Of a stretch of DNA of 64,000 bases, positions 26,436-34,838 are shown one piece after another; within the stretch, counting starts at the first letter, position 1, and each line of letters starts with the position of its first letter. Source of the DNA: Pseudoalteromonas distincta (GTDB lineage Bacteria > Pseudomonadota > Gammaproteobacteria > Enterobacterales > Alteromonadaceae); assembly GCF_000814675.1 (NCBI RefSeq), contig NZ_JWIG01000001.1, positions 260,471 to 324,470 of the forward strand, written 5' to 3'. Both the position numbers and the translations under genes were made by a program. Under the pieces are notes generated by a model. The model was not told the origin of the DNA and searched no databases. It saw only the letters and a program-made list of their open reading frames with translations.

Positions 26436-27884
26436 ATGAAAGAATTGCAAACCGATGTTGTTGTTATAGGCGCAGGCACTGCTGGTTTAAGTGCTTACCG
26501 TAATGCTAAACAGTTCACACAAAATGTATTAATGATCGAATCAGGCCCATACGGCACCACATGTGCACGTGTTGGTTGTATGCCAAGTAAGTTATTGATT
26601 GCAGCCGCTGAAGCTGCACACGCAATTGAAATGGCACCTGCATTTGGTGTTCATAGCTCAAAGCCTATCATTGATGGCAAAGCAGTTATGGCACGCGTTA
26701 AAAGTGAACGAGATCGTTTTGCAGGATTCGTAGTAGAAGCCGTAGATGAATTACCAGATGGTGATAAAATTCGTGGTTACGCTAAATTTTTAGACACAAA
26801 CCGCATACAAATAGACGACCACACAATTATTACAGCAAAACGCTTTGTAATTGCCACCGGTTCACGCCCTTCGTACCCTGGCGTATTTAATAACTTTGGC
26901 GACAAACTTATTATAAACGACGACGTATTTGATTGGGATGACCTACCAGAATCAGTCGCTGTATTTGGCCCTGGTGTAATAGGTCTTGAAATTGGCCAAG
27001 CACTTAGCCGACTAGGCGTAAATGTAAAACTATTTGGTGTAGGCGGCGCAATTGGCCCACTTACAGACCCAGTAGTAAAAGACTATGCAAATACTGTTTT
27101 TGCTGAAGAATTTTTTGTAGATACCGACTCAAACGTATCTGACATGATGCAAGTTGGCGACAAAGCACAGCTAACTTACACCGACAAACAAGGTGAAAAA
27201 CACACCGAACAGTTTGACTACGTACTTGCAGCCACAGGCCGAGTACCTAACGTAGATAAACTAGGCCTTGAAAACACCGGCATTGAACTTGATGAACGCG
27301 GCGTACCGCACGCAGACACGCACACAATGCAGTGTGGTGAATCGAACATATTTATAGCAGGCGATGCAAGTAACATGCTCCCACTGCTACACGAAGCATC
27401 AGACCAAGGTGCTATTGCAGGTCAAAATGCAGGGCGCTTCCCAGATGTACGTATAGGTCTGCGCAGAGCTAAAATTGCAGCTGTATTTAGCGACCCACAA
27501 ATAGCAATGGTAGGCGAAAGCTACAAGCAAATTACCGACCGTTTAGGCCCATGTGGTTGTTTTGAAGTCGGCGAAGTCAGCTTTGAAAACCAAGGTCGTA
27601 GCCGAGTAATGCTTAAAAACAAAGGTCATATGCGTGTATATGCGGAGCAAGGCACAGGCTTATTTTTAGGTGCAGAATTTATTGGCCCACAAGCCGAACA
27701 CATCGCTCACTTACTAGCATGGGCTGTACAAAACAAAATGACCGTACCAGAAATGCTTGATATGCCATTTTACCACCCAGTAATTGAAGAAGGGTTACGT
27801 ACCGCCCTTCGCGACTTAAATGCCAAACTTAAATTTGGCCCAGACATTGTAAATTCATGTATGGAATGTGGTCCAGGCGCATAA
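26436..27884 (+). CDS. Dihydrolipoamide dehydrogenase-like flavoprotein disulfide reductase
   Basis: Class I pyridine-nucleotide disulfide oxidoreductase: FAD and NAD(P)H used to reduce a disulfide substrate. It has 482 residues from ATG at 26436 (AGAGGAAA upstream); the in-frame ATG at 26406 falls inside a hairpin. Seen are the FAD site GAGTAGLSAYRNA, the redox pair in TTCARVGCMPSK, the NAD(P)-binding GPGVIGLEIGQALSRLG, the second FAD motif IFIAGDAS and the C-terminal YHPVIEE with the catalytic His-Glu. The last residues contain an extra CMEC motif. It is far from any pyruvate or 2-oxoglutarate dehydrogenase genes and sits behind an OxyR-linked peroxidase, so a role in thiol redox stress is inferred; the exact substrate is unknown. 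Confidence 0.88.
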   Translation: MKELQTDVVVIGAGTAGLSAYRNAKQFTQNVLMIESGPYGTTCARVGCMPSKLLIAAAEAAHAIEMAPAFGVHSSKPIIDGKAVMARVKSERDRFAGFVVEAVDELPDGDKIRGYAKFLDTNRIQIDDHTIITAKRFVIATGSRPSYPGVFNNFGDKLIINDDVFDWDDLPESVAVFGPGVIGLEIGQALSRLGVNVKLFGVGGAIGPLTDPVVKDYANTVFAEEFFVDTDSNVSDMMQVGDKAQLTYTDKQGEKHTEQFDYVLAATGRVPNVDKLGLENTGIELDERGVPHADTHTMQCGESNIFIAGDASNMLPLLHEASDQGAIAGQNAGRFPDVRIGLRRAKIAAVFSDPQIAMVGESYKQITDRLGPCGCFEVGEVSFENQGRSRVMLKNKGHMRVYAEQGTGLFLGAEFIGPQAEHIAHLLAWAVQNKMTVPEMLDMPFYHPVIEEGLRTALRDLNAKLKFGPDIVNSCMECGPGA

Positions 27885-27915
27885 CCTATTTACTACACAT
27901 ACAAACTTGCTAAGT

Positions 27916-27948
27916 AAAAGCCAAAGCCAACGTTTTGGCTTTTTTTTA
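27916..27948 (+). terminator. Rho-independent terminator after the flavoprotein gene
   Basis: AGCCAAA pairs with TTTGGCT around a seven- to eight-base loop and is followed by a run of eight T residues. Confidence 0.85.
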
Positions 27949-28029
27949 TAATTTTTTTAAGCTGACCTCTCAAAAAAAAATTTAGCTGTTACACTTAATT
28001 GATAATTCAATTAAAAAGATGGAATAGCT

Positions 28030-28962
28030 ATGCCCAATAATAAATTTAGACTAGTCACTCGCAGCGATTTTGATGGCTTAGTTTGTGCCGTATTGCTTAA
28101 AGACTTAGACCTAATTGACGATATTTTATTTGTTCATCCAAAAGACATGCAAGATGGCAAAATAGACATTACCGAAAACGACATCACGACCAATCTCCCC
28201 TACGTTGCAGGTTGTCACATCGCATTCGATCATCACCTTAGCGAAACCGTTCGTAACTCAAGCGACATAAAAAATCATATTATTGATCCAGAAGCCCCAT
28301 CAGCAGCTCGCGTAGTTTATGACTATTATGGCGGCGCTGAAAAACTTCCAAATATTTCTGTTGAAATGATGGACGCGGTAGATAAAGGCGATGCTGCTCA
28401 GTTTTCAAAAGACGAAATATTAAACCCAACCGATTGGGTCTTAATGAACTTTATTATGGATGCGCGAACTGGCCTTGGTCGTTTTCGCGAGTTTAAAATT
28501 TCAAATTACCAATTAATGATGAAACTGATTGATGCGTGTAAAGATCAGAGCATCGAAGAAATCCTACAAATGGAAGACGTAGCCGAGCGTGTTGCTTTAT
28601 ATAACGAGCATAACGAAAAAGCTAAAGAGCAAATTTCTCAATGCGCTACCGTCCATAAAAACTTAGTGGTCCTTGATTTAACTCAAGAAGAAACAATTTA
28701 CGCCACAAACCGATTTGTTATTTATGCAATGTACCCCGACTGCAATATTTCGATTCATAAAATGTGGGGCCTTAAAAAACAAAACGTAGTGTATGCCGTT
28801 GGCAAATCAATCACTAACCGCAGCTCAAACACGAATGTTGGCGAACTGTGCCTTAAATACGGCGGTGGTGGTCATTTAAATGCAGGTACTTGCCAAGTAG
28901 AAACAAGTAAATCTGAAGCCGTACTTAGTGAATTAATCGATAAAATTACTAGTGATGGTTAA
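28030..28962 (+). CDS. DHH/DHHA1-family phosphoesterase
   Basis: Metal-dependent phosphoesterase of the DHH superfamily; members cleave short oligonucleotides, cyclic dinucleotides or polyphosphate. It has 310 residues. Seen are motif I TRSDFDGLVCAVLL, the family motif FDHHLSE near residue 75, and the C-terminal DHHA1 glycine-rich motif GGGGHLNAGTCQ near residue 285. GGAA lies before the ATG. It stands alone between two terminators. Substrate cannot be told from sequence: an oligoribonuclease (NrnA/B-like) or nucleotide phosphatase is possible. Confidence 0.85.
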   Translation: MPNNKFRLVTRSDFDGLVCAVLLKDLDLIDDILFVHPKDMQDGKIDITENDITTNLPYVAGCHIAFDHHLSETVRNSSDIKNHIIDPEAPSAARVVYDYYGGAEKLPNISVEMMDAVDKGDAAQFSKDEILNPTDWVLMNFIMDARTGLGRFREFKISNYQLMMKLIDACKDQSIEEILQMEDVAERVALYNEHNEKAKEQISQCATVHKNLVVLDLTQEETIYATNRFVIYAMYPDCNISIHKMWGLKKQNVVYAVGKSITNRSSNTNVGELCLKYGGGGHLNAGTCQVETSKSEAVLSELIDKITSDG

Positions 28963-28983
28963 GACCTAGCTAACAAAATTATA

Positions 28984-29017
28984 AAGTGAGTGGATTTATA
29001 TTTACTCGCTTTTTTAT
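28984..29017 (+). terminator. Rho-independent terminator after the DHH phosphoesterase gene
   Basis: AAGTGAGT and ACTCGCTT pair (one G-U) around a loop of about twelve bases and lead into a TTTTTT run. Confidence 0.8.
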
Positions 29018-29358
29018 TTATAAGAACTTAACCAGAAAGTTGATTCTTTGCTAACGCCTCAACTGATTAGTTATTAACGCCTTAAGTTTCCAAGAACAGC
29101 ATTGAACGTTCAGGAAAGATTATGATCATTTTGTATTTTTCACTTAACTTTACAAAGTAGACCTTCCCTAAGCACTCTCCTTCCCAATACTCGCTTATAA
29201 ACAACATCGGATATAACTTACAACTCCTAGCCATAATGTCTCGAAGTTTATTTATATGCATAGCAGCATATAAATTTTAGCGTATGTGTAGTAACTTTTA
29301 TTCTTTCTGATAACCTAAACGGAAATTGGTTTACCACTATAATTTGCAGTAAATAACA
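29018..29358. other. Intergenic region before the diguanylate cyclase gene
   Basis: A 341-bp gap with no convincing gene, repeat or operator. It must carry the promoter of the downstream GGDEF gene, but none could be assigned by eye. Confidence 0.6.
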
Positions 29359-31116
29359 ATGAAGTTAAAACCTTTAATTCTCACCGCTCTTTTAGTAATG
29401 ACTCTCATTACATTTCATAGCAATGCGCAAGAGAGTCGTTGTACAAATTATGGCTCTGTTATTTCAAGTCTTTATAATTCGATAGAGACTCTAAACGTCA
29501 AAAAATTAAAGGCAATAAACAAATATTTAAAAAATCATTGTGTTCATAACAATATTGAAACTCACCTGTTATTCAGTGAGTTAACAATTGCTGATGCTGA
29601 AAAAGATAGAAATAATATAGAGCTTATTAGAAACAAGATTATAGCCTTAAATATTTTAGATAAAAGTAATCCTCGCTTTGCATGGCATCTATACGTAATG
29701 GCTCAAAGTTGGTTTTGGGATTCAAAGACTGAAAAAGCAATTGCATTACTTAGTGAATACAAATCCTATTTTATAGGTGAGCCAAAAAACTCTATTGAAG
29801 TTAGAGCTTTATCTTTAATAGGCGGCTATTTTGATAATGCCGAATCGAGCATAGAAAAAGAAAAAAATACCTATTTTGATAAAGCTGAGATTAAAGCAAA
29901 TGAAATTGGTGATCCTGAATTAATATTATACGTTAACTTTAGAAAAGGCAGCGAAGCCTATCCCGATATAAATACTGATAGTGCTGTTGAATATAAAAAG
30001 AAAAAAGATAAATGGGTTAGCATACTAGATTCAGTGAATTCTTGTGTAACCAAAGCTGAAGTATTACTTTATTGGGGGTACTTGGAGATTGAAGACAAGA
30101 ACAAAAGCTTATCAACATTAAAAGAGGCTATCCAGATATTATCTGACTTTGGCGTCACTAGAACGGCATTAGACGGCTCCATATTATATATTCAATTATT
30201 ACAAAATTATGGTGAAGTGTCAGAAGCTGAGTTCATGATTAATAAATTAATTGAAGACCACTATAGCTTAATGGACGACTACCAGATAAAAAAGTTATAT
30301 GAATGGCTTTTTGAATTGAGTAAGTCACAAAAACGATTCGAAGATGCTATGAAATATAAAGATAACTATTACGAAAACTTACTTAGTGAAGACGATAAGA
30401 GCCAAAAAGAATTAGATGAATTACTCGCTGAATATAAAGTTGAAGAGCAAAAAAGTGCAAACAGAATTTTAGAACAGTCGCTTGAAGTAACTAAATTAGA
30501 AAAAGAAAATGAAAAGCAAAAAAATTATATTTTAGTTATGTTTATTATCACGTTGTCGATAACTGTACTTTTGCTTTCACTCATTGTTTACCGGAGTCAA
30601 AAATCTAAAAATGAACTGAGTAAATTAGCAATGATTGACGTGCTAACTGGTGCGCCAAATAGACGAGCAATTACCCTTCAAGCAACCAAAGAATTAGCAA
30701 TTGCTCAACGCAAATGTCAAAATTTAACAATACTATTGGCTGACTTAGATAACTTTAAATCTATAAATGATATTTATGGGCATGATATGGGGGATTTTGT
30801 GCTAAAGAAATTTGCAGATATTGCTTCAGAAAATATTAGAGCAATGGATAAATTTGGTCGCTGGGGAGGTGAAGAGTGGTTATTTATCCTACCAGCTACT
30901 TCGATTGAAGAAGCAAAAAATTTATTTGAGCGTCTTTCAAGTAAATTATCCAAGGTTGAAGTCGATGGTCTTTCAAATATAACATTCTCAATGGGAGCAG
31001 TTGAACTTTATAGCAATTCTGATTCAGATTTAAATTCATTAATAAGGAAAGCCGATGATAAGTTATATATAGCTAAAAAATCTGGTAAAAACAGAGTTTG
31101 CTTTGCCCCAAAATAG
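29359..31116 (+). CDS. Membrane diguanylate cyclase with extracytoplasmic helical-repeat sensor
   Basis: Predicted to make c-di-GMP, the second messenger read by LapD. It has 585 residues. A signal peptide (ends near SNAQES) is followed by a long helical region (about 30-370) with TPR-like helix pairs, a coiled coil (about 345-395), one membrane span (about 395-415) and a C-terminal GGDEF domain (about 425-583). The active-site motif reads GGEEW rather than GGDEF or GGEEF; an RAMD sequence in the I-site position suggests product inhibition. It is alone, outside the island, just left of the island's attachment repeat. A link to the adhesin system is plausible but not shown. Confidence 0.88.
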   Translation: MKLKPLILTALLVMTLITFHSNAQESRCTNYGSVISSLYNSIETLNVKKLKAINKYLKNHCVHNNIETHLLFSELTIADAEKDRNNIELIRNKIIALNILDKSNPRFAWHLYVMAQSWFWDSKTEKAIALLSEYKSYFIGEPKNSIEVRALSLIGGYFDNAESSIEKEKNTYFDKAEIKANEIGDPELILYVNFRKGSEAYPDINTDSAVEYKKKKDKWVSILDSVNSCVTKAEVLLYWGYLEIEDKNKSLSTLKEAIQILSDFGVTRTALDGSILYIQLLQNYGEVSEAEFMINKLIEDHYSLMDDYQIKKLYEWLFELSKSQKRFEDAMKYKDNYYENLLSEDDKSQKELDELLAEYKVEEQKSANRILEQSLEVTKLEKENEKQKNYILVMFIITLSITVLLLSLIVYRSQKSKNELSKLAMIDVLTGAPNRRAITLQATKELAIAQRKCQNLTILLADLDNFKSINDIYGHDMGDFVLKKFADIASENIRAMDKFGRWGGEEWLFILPATSIEEAKNLFERLSSKLSKVEVDGLSNITFSMGAVELYSNSDSDLNSLIRKADDKLYIAKKSGKNRVCFAPK

Positions 31117-31327
31117 CTAATTAAGAACTTTACCTTATGCGCGGTAAGAAAATATATATCGATGACAAACTGACTTTCAGCTTGGATACACAATTATCCA
31201 AAAAGTAGTAATTTGAACGGCAGCTTTTTACTTTTGAGCGAAAGTTTCAAAGATTACTAAAGAACTAAAGTTGGCCAAACTAGTAGCTAGTATCGCTTAG
31301 TTTTGGATAAAGATTAAGTCTTTGATT

Positions 31328-31345
31328 TAATTGGTAGCCCCTGCA
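31328..31345 (+). repeat. Left attachment repeat of the tRNA-Arg island
   Basis: TAATTGGTAGCCCCTGCA is an exact 18-bp copy of 47213-47230, which overlaps the 3' end of the tRNA-Arg gene. Duplication of a tRNA end at the far side of an integrase-bearing segment is the standard signature of site-specific integration. Confidence 0.9.
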
Positions 31346-31407
31346 ACCACCACATTTAAAATTTAAGCGATTGATTTAATACAACTATCGATCGCAATAA
31401 AGTGCGC

Positions 31408-31427
31408 GGTGTAACATACGGTGTAAC
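31408..31427 (+). promoter_or_regulatory. Candidate left integrase arm-type sites
   Basis: GGTGTAACAT, three bases, then GTGTAAC. The same arrangement recurs near the right island end at 47083-47102. The paired repeats, absent from the coding parts inspected and close to both attachment repeats, fit arm-type binding sites of a tyrosine integrase. Confidence 0.5.
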
Positions 31428-31484
31428 AAAAAATCATTGTCAGCCTATTTTGCTCTTTTCACAAGTTTAAGTAACCTAGGCTGT

Positions 31485-32204
31485 TTATTTCCTCTTAGAG
31501 ATAGCAAAACCAAAGATTAGTAATGTAATTATAGTTATGAAAAGACCAGTAGCCTTAATCGCATAATTATTATCAATTTGGTTATCTCTTAAACTTACCT
31601 TAGGCAGCTCCTTATCACTTATTAAATCAATAGTACCTTCAGTCTCATTATATTCTGATTGATAGTAAGGGTTCTCAGTATGGTTATACTCATCCAAATC
31701 GTAAGTGCCATCATATACATCGCCCATATACTGGTCGCTTTCATCATTCTGCTTAGTAGATGTATTAGAACTATTCTTAGCAGGCTTACTATTCAAGGCA
31801 CCTTCCGCCAGTGCCTCATCACCTATTGAATTAACAACACTTTCAACTTCATTATACTCAGATTGGTAGTAAGGATGATCCATATGGTTATTCATGCCTG
31901 AATAATGGGTATCATCGTATACATCGCTATTATAGCTATTACTCTCATCTGAATAGGATGTACTTCCTGAATCCCATTCATATTGCCTAGCTCTTGTACC
32001 ATCAGCACCTGTATGTGGGTTTACATTCCCTCTAGTTGTCCAATTATTGTTAATTGAACTATCTGGTGCTGATCTGTAATGAGGTTTTACATATGTCCCA
32101 TTTTTTTTATAGTAACCTTTAACTTTTACATCTTTTGCTATAGCAACAAAAGAAAAGGCCAACGAGAAAACTACTAACAACTTAAATAATAATTTTATAT
32201 TCAA
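31485..32204 (-). CDS. Secreted or membrane-anchored repeat protein, unknown function
   Basis: No known family was recognised with confidence. It has 239 residues. An N-terminal signal peptide (MNIKLLFKLLVVFSLAFSFVAIA) is followed by VKGYYKKNGTYVKPHYRS and GNVNPHTG, a segment common in small secreted bacterial and phage-associated proteins. Two acidic tyrosine-rich repeats follow (PYYQSEYNEVES and PYYQSEYNETEG, about 75 residues apart). A C-terminal membrane span with a basic tail (ISKRK) closes it. The start is TTG at 32204; the only nearby ATG runs at once into a stop. It is the leftmost gene of the island. Confidence 0.75.
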   Translation of the reverse strand: MNIKLLFKLLVVFSLAFSFVAIAKDVKVKGYYKKNGTYVKPHYRSAPDSSINNNWTTRGNVNPHTGADGTRARQYEWDSGSTSYSDESNSYNSDVYDDTHYSGMNNHMDHPYYQSEYNEVESVVNSIGDEALAEGALNSKPAKNSSNTSTKQNDESDQYMGDVYDGTYDLDEYNHTENPYYQSEYNETEGTIDLISDKELPKVSLRDNQIDNNYAIKATGLFITIITLLIFGFAISKRK

Positions 32205-32262
32205 CTACATTCTCAGCTTATTTAAATAGTGCTCAGATAAAATCTAATATCTCGCAATCTAA

Positions 32263-34836
32263 CTACAACAAACTCTCACATGATGGACATTTTATATTTA
32301 GCGGCTCCATTGGCATTTGTGAATGGTAGGTCCAATAGTCCCCATTTTTAATTAATCTAGTATCGCAGCTATTACAGTGGTTATATGTTGTAAAGTGCTT
32401 ACATTGGTTACATTCATACCACGCTGATTTTGCTCTGTTATTTATTTTTAGCGTTAGATCGTGTGAGCCACATGCTACACAAAAGTTTAGTGACTCGACA
32501 TCATCAACCTTGCCATTTAGTGTATTATTCTCAATACCGTACTGTAGGAACATCCCTATCATACGCTGAAATTCATCTAAGTAATTCAGCCTTTCAATAG
32601 GGTTAGCACAAATAGCACCGTATTGATGAAAATACTCCTTTCTGTTTTTATCCCAATCAAACAAAGCTAACTCGCCGTAATAACTATTATTCCCCCATGA
32701 CTGCGGAGATACTTTTTCAGTAATTGCTGATTTAACAGGATGAATAATAAAAACAGTATTTCTGCCTTCTTCACTATAATCTTTATCTTTATATAGCTGC
32801 TTTACAACCCCAGAAACCCCTCCTGCTTTTTGAAGCACAGAGTTTGAGTAAAATTTTGCATCCATTACAAAACGCTTTTTATAATCCTCACCATTTTTTT
32901 TAATAAAAAATACATCCATCACAAAGTCTGGCGTTTTACCATTTTCTAACATTGGTTCGTAACTAAGTTTAACTGTTCTTTTTAAGTTATCGTTTTTAAA
33001 TACCAAACTTTGATAATTTTGCTTAGTTTCAATAATATTTATAAGCTCTTTTTTCCAGTCATCCGTTGGTGTATAACCATAGTTTTGAACTAACACTTTT
33101 ATCAATTGAAGTAAGCACCAACGTTCATAAAGAAGAGGCATATTAATCAAACCTACCTCTTCAATCCTCTCGAGAGACAGTAATAAATCATCATCAGTTA
33201 AACTAGTTAACTCGCGTATTTTTTTATAACCAGAATGAATAAATTGATAATCAGGGTTTTGTACGAACGTCATTGAGTTAGGGAAAACGGAGGATGCTTT
33301 AACTCCCATACTCTTTAGCTTTTTAATTGCCGCTTTAAACTTGCGTAATTTAGGTTCTAGGCTATTGAATACAATGCCTACATGCTTTTCTTGGATGGCG
33401 TAAAAATCTAATCGTTTTTGAATTGATCGCTTTTCACGCTCTTGCTCGGCTCGCTCATTCTTAGTAAGTTTTTTTACCCAGTTATTATGATTAAAATGGA
33501 CAGCTTTACTTCTTTCAGCCTTAAAACTTTCATGTCTTTGCGTTAACTTATCACCACCCACTATTTTTATTTTACGCATACTTATTAACTCATAAGTATG
33601 CCACTGCTTACCATTTGAAAAACCACTTTTATATTTCAGGTTTCCCATAATTTTGTATTCAAAGCCCTGCTCTAGCAGATTTAAAAAAAGTGGTTCACCT
33701 TGCTTTAAAAACACATTTTGAGTTGCAACTTCCGTCTCAAACCAATTATCGCTATATTCTTTTTTAATCGCTAAAAAACGAGAATCACCGCCCTTTGTCT
33801 TTGAGCCAATTTTTAAAAAACATATAGAAGTATTTTGTTCTCCTAAACCACGTTGATTAAACAATTCGAGCTTCTCTTGTAAATTAGCCGATAAAAACTT
33901 TGTATTAAAAGAATCTCTTAACTTTTCTAAGTCTTTTTTTACTAAATCTTTATCTATCAGTTTATCTTCAACAAATGCTTCTAAACGTGATCCTAGTTTT
34001 ACTATATTTGATTCATAGCGCTTCGTTTTATTTTGAGAAATTGCCACTAATTGCTTTATAATTTTATATAGTCGCTCAAGTACATAAAGAATATAGCGGT
34101 TTTCAGGAACATTATAACTTGGCTCTGTGCTCCGGCTTGTAAGAAGCTTGCTACCACCTTTTGTAGCTAGTTCCATAAAAGTACGATTAACTGGTTTTAC
34201 AGCCTTTCTTGGCTTTAACGTTTGAACTTCTCTTAGCTCAGCCTTGGGGTTTTTTAAAATATTTTGACTATGGGAAAGTAAGTTATTAACCAGTGTAATT
34301 GTATCTTGTGTAACGACGCCATCATTAACTGTTTTCCCCTTACCCTTTACATAACTTTGCTCGTCTAAAATCAACTCCCATAAGTCACTTTTAAAGTCAG
34401 CCAAGTAAGTATCTAGCTGCTCTAAAGTAAAATCATATGATCCAATATTTACTTGGCAAACTTCATGGGCTAAATAAACTTTTATGCTCCCAGCGGTTCT
34501 ATGTGCCTTCCCTTGCCAGCGCTTGCTTTTACTAGACCAGCTATCAGCTTCTATCCACCATTCTTTGAGGGTTTCTGTATCAAGTACGCATTTAAGGACG
34601 ATTTTCTCGCCAGCTCCATTTACAAAATAAGGCTTTATTGTACTCTTTTTTAGAAATCTAAACGCAAGCTGCCCGCATTCGATACCCTCAGTTTTTGGAT
34701 ATATAACCGTGCTACAAATGTACTTATCTACTTCATACTCACAATCTAAAGGCAACAGCGATTCAGTAATACTTAATACTGTGTTCTTGTCATACCAGGT
34801 AATATCAATATATTTAGCTTCAAATTCAGCTTTCAT
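32263..34836 (-). CDS. McrC-like DUF2357/PD-(D/E)XK nuclease with C-terminal zinc-binding region
   Basis: Probable nuclease partner of the adjacent McrB-like AAA+ protein, as McrC is to McrB. It has 857 residues, much longer than classical McrC (about 350). The N-terminal half resembles DUF2357-type proteins. A nuclease core is visible as KTPDFVMDVFF (about residue 635) followed by FVMDAKFYSNS (about 657), the spaced PD and D-x-K residues of the PD-(D/E)XK fold. The C terminus (784-857) has four Cys pairs (CVAC, CNQC, CNSC, CPSC), suggesting two zinc ribbons. It starts two bases after the McrB-like gene stops and is the last gene of a five-gene operon. Cleavage target unknown. Confidence 0.82.
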   Translation of the reverse strand: MKAEFEAKYIDITWYDKNTVLSITESLLPLDCEYEVDKYICSTVIYPKTEGIECGQLAFRFLKKSTIKPYFVNGAGEKIVLKCVLDTETLKEWWIEADSWSSKSKRWQGKAHRTAGSIKVYLAHEVCQVNIGSYDFTLEQLDTYLADFKSDLWELILDEQSYVKGKGKTVNDGVVTQDTITLVNNLLSHSQNILKNPKAELREVQTLKPRKAVKPVNRTFMELATKGGSKLLTSRSTEPSYNVPENRYILYVLERLYKIIKQLVAISQNKTKRYESNIVKLGSRLEAFVEDKLIDKDLVKKDLEKLRDSFNTKFLSANLQEKLELFNQRGLGEQNTSICFLKIGSKTKGGDSRFLAIKKEYSDNWFETEVATQNVFLKQGEPLFLNLLEQGFEYKIMGNLKYKSGFSNGKQWHTYELISMRKIKIVGGDKLTQRHESFKAERSKAVHFNHNNWVKKLTKNERAEQEREKRSIQKRLDFYAIQEKHVGIVFNSLEPKLRKFKAAIKKLKSMGVKASSVFPNSMTFVQNPDYQFIHSGYKKIRELTSLTDDDLLLSLERIEEVGLINMPLLYERWCLLQLIKVLVQNYGYTPTDDWKKELINIIETKQNYQSLVFKNDNLKRTVKLSYEPMLENGKTPDFVMDVFFIKKNGEDYKKRFVMDAKFYSNSVLQKAGGVSGVVKQLYKDKDYSEEGRNTVFIIHPVKSAITEKVSPQSWGNNSYYGELALFDWDKNRKEYFHQYGAICANPIERLNYLDEFQRMIGMFLQYGIENNTLNGKVDDVESLNFCVACGSHDLTLKINNRAKSAWYECNQCKHFTTYNHCNSCDTRLIKNGDYWTYHSQMPMEPLNIKCPSCESLL

Positions 34837-34838
34837 TT

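Larger units (their letters stand above)
31117..31484. other. Intergenic region containing the left island boundary
   Basis: This 368-bp gap contains the left attachment repeat (31328-31345) and a repeated GTGTAAC motif (31408-31427) that is mirrored near the right end of the island. No gene is visible. Confidence 0.6.
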
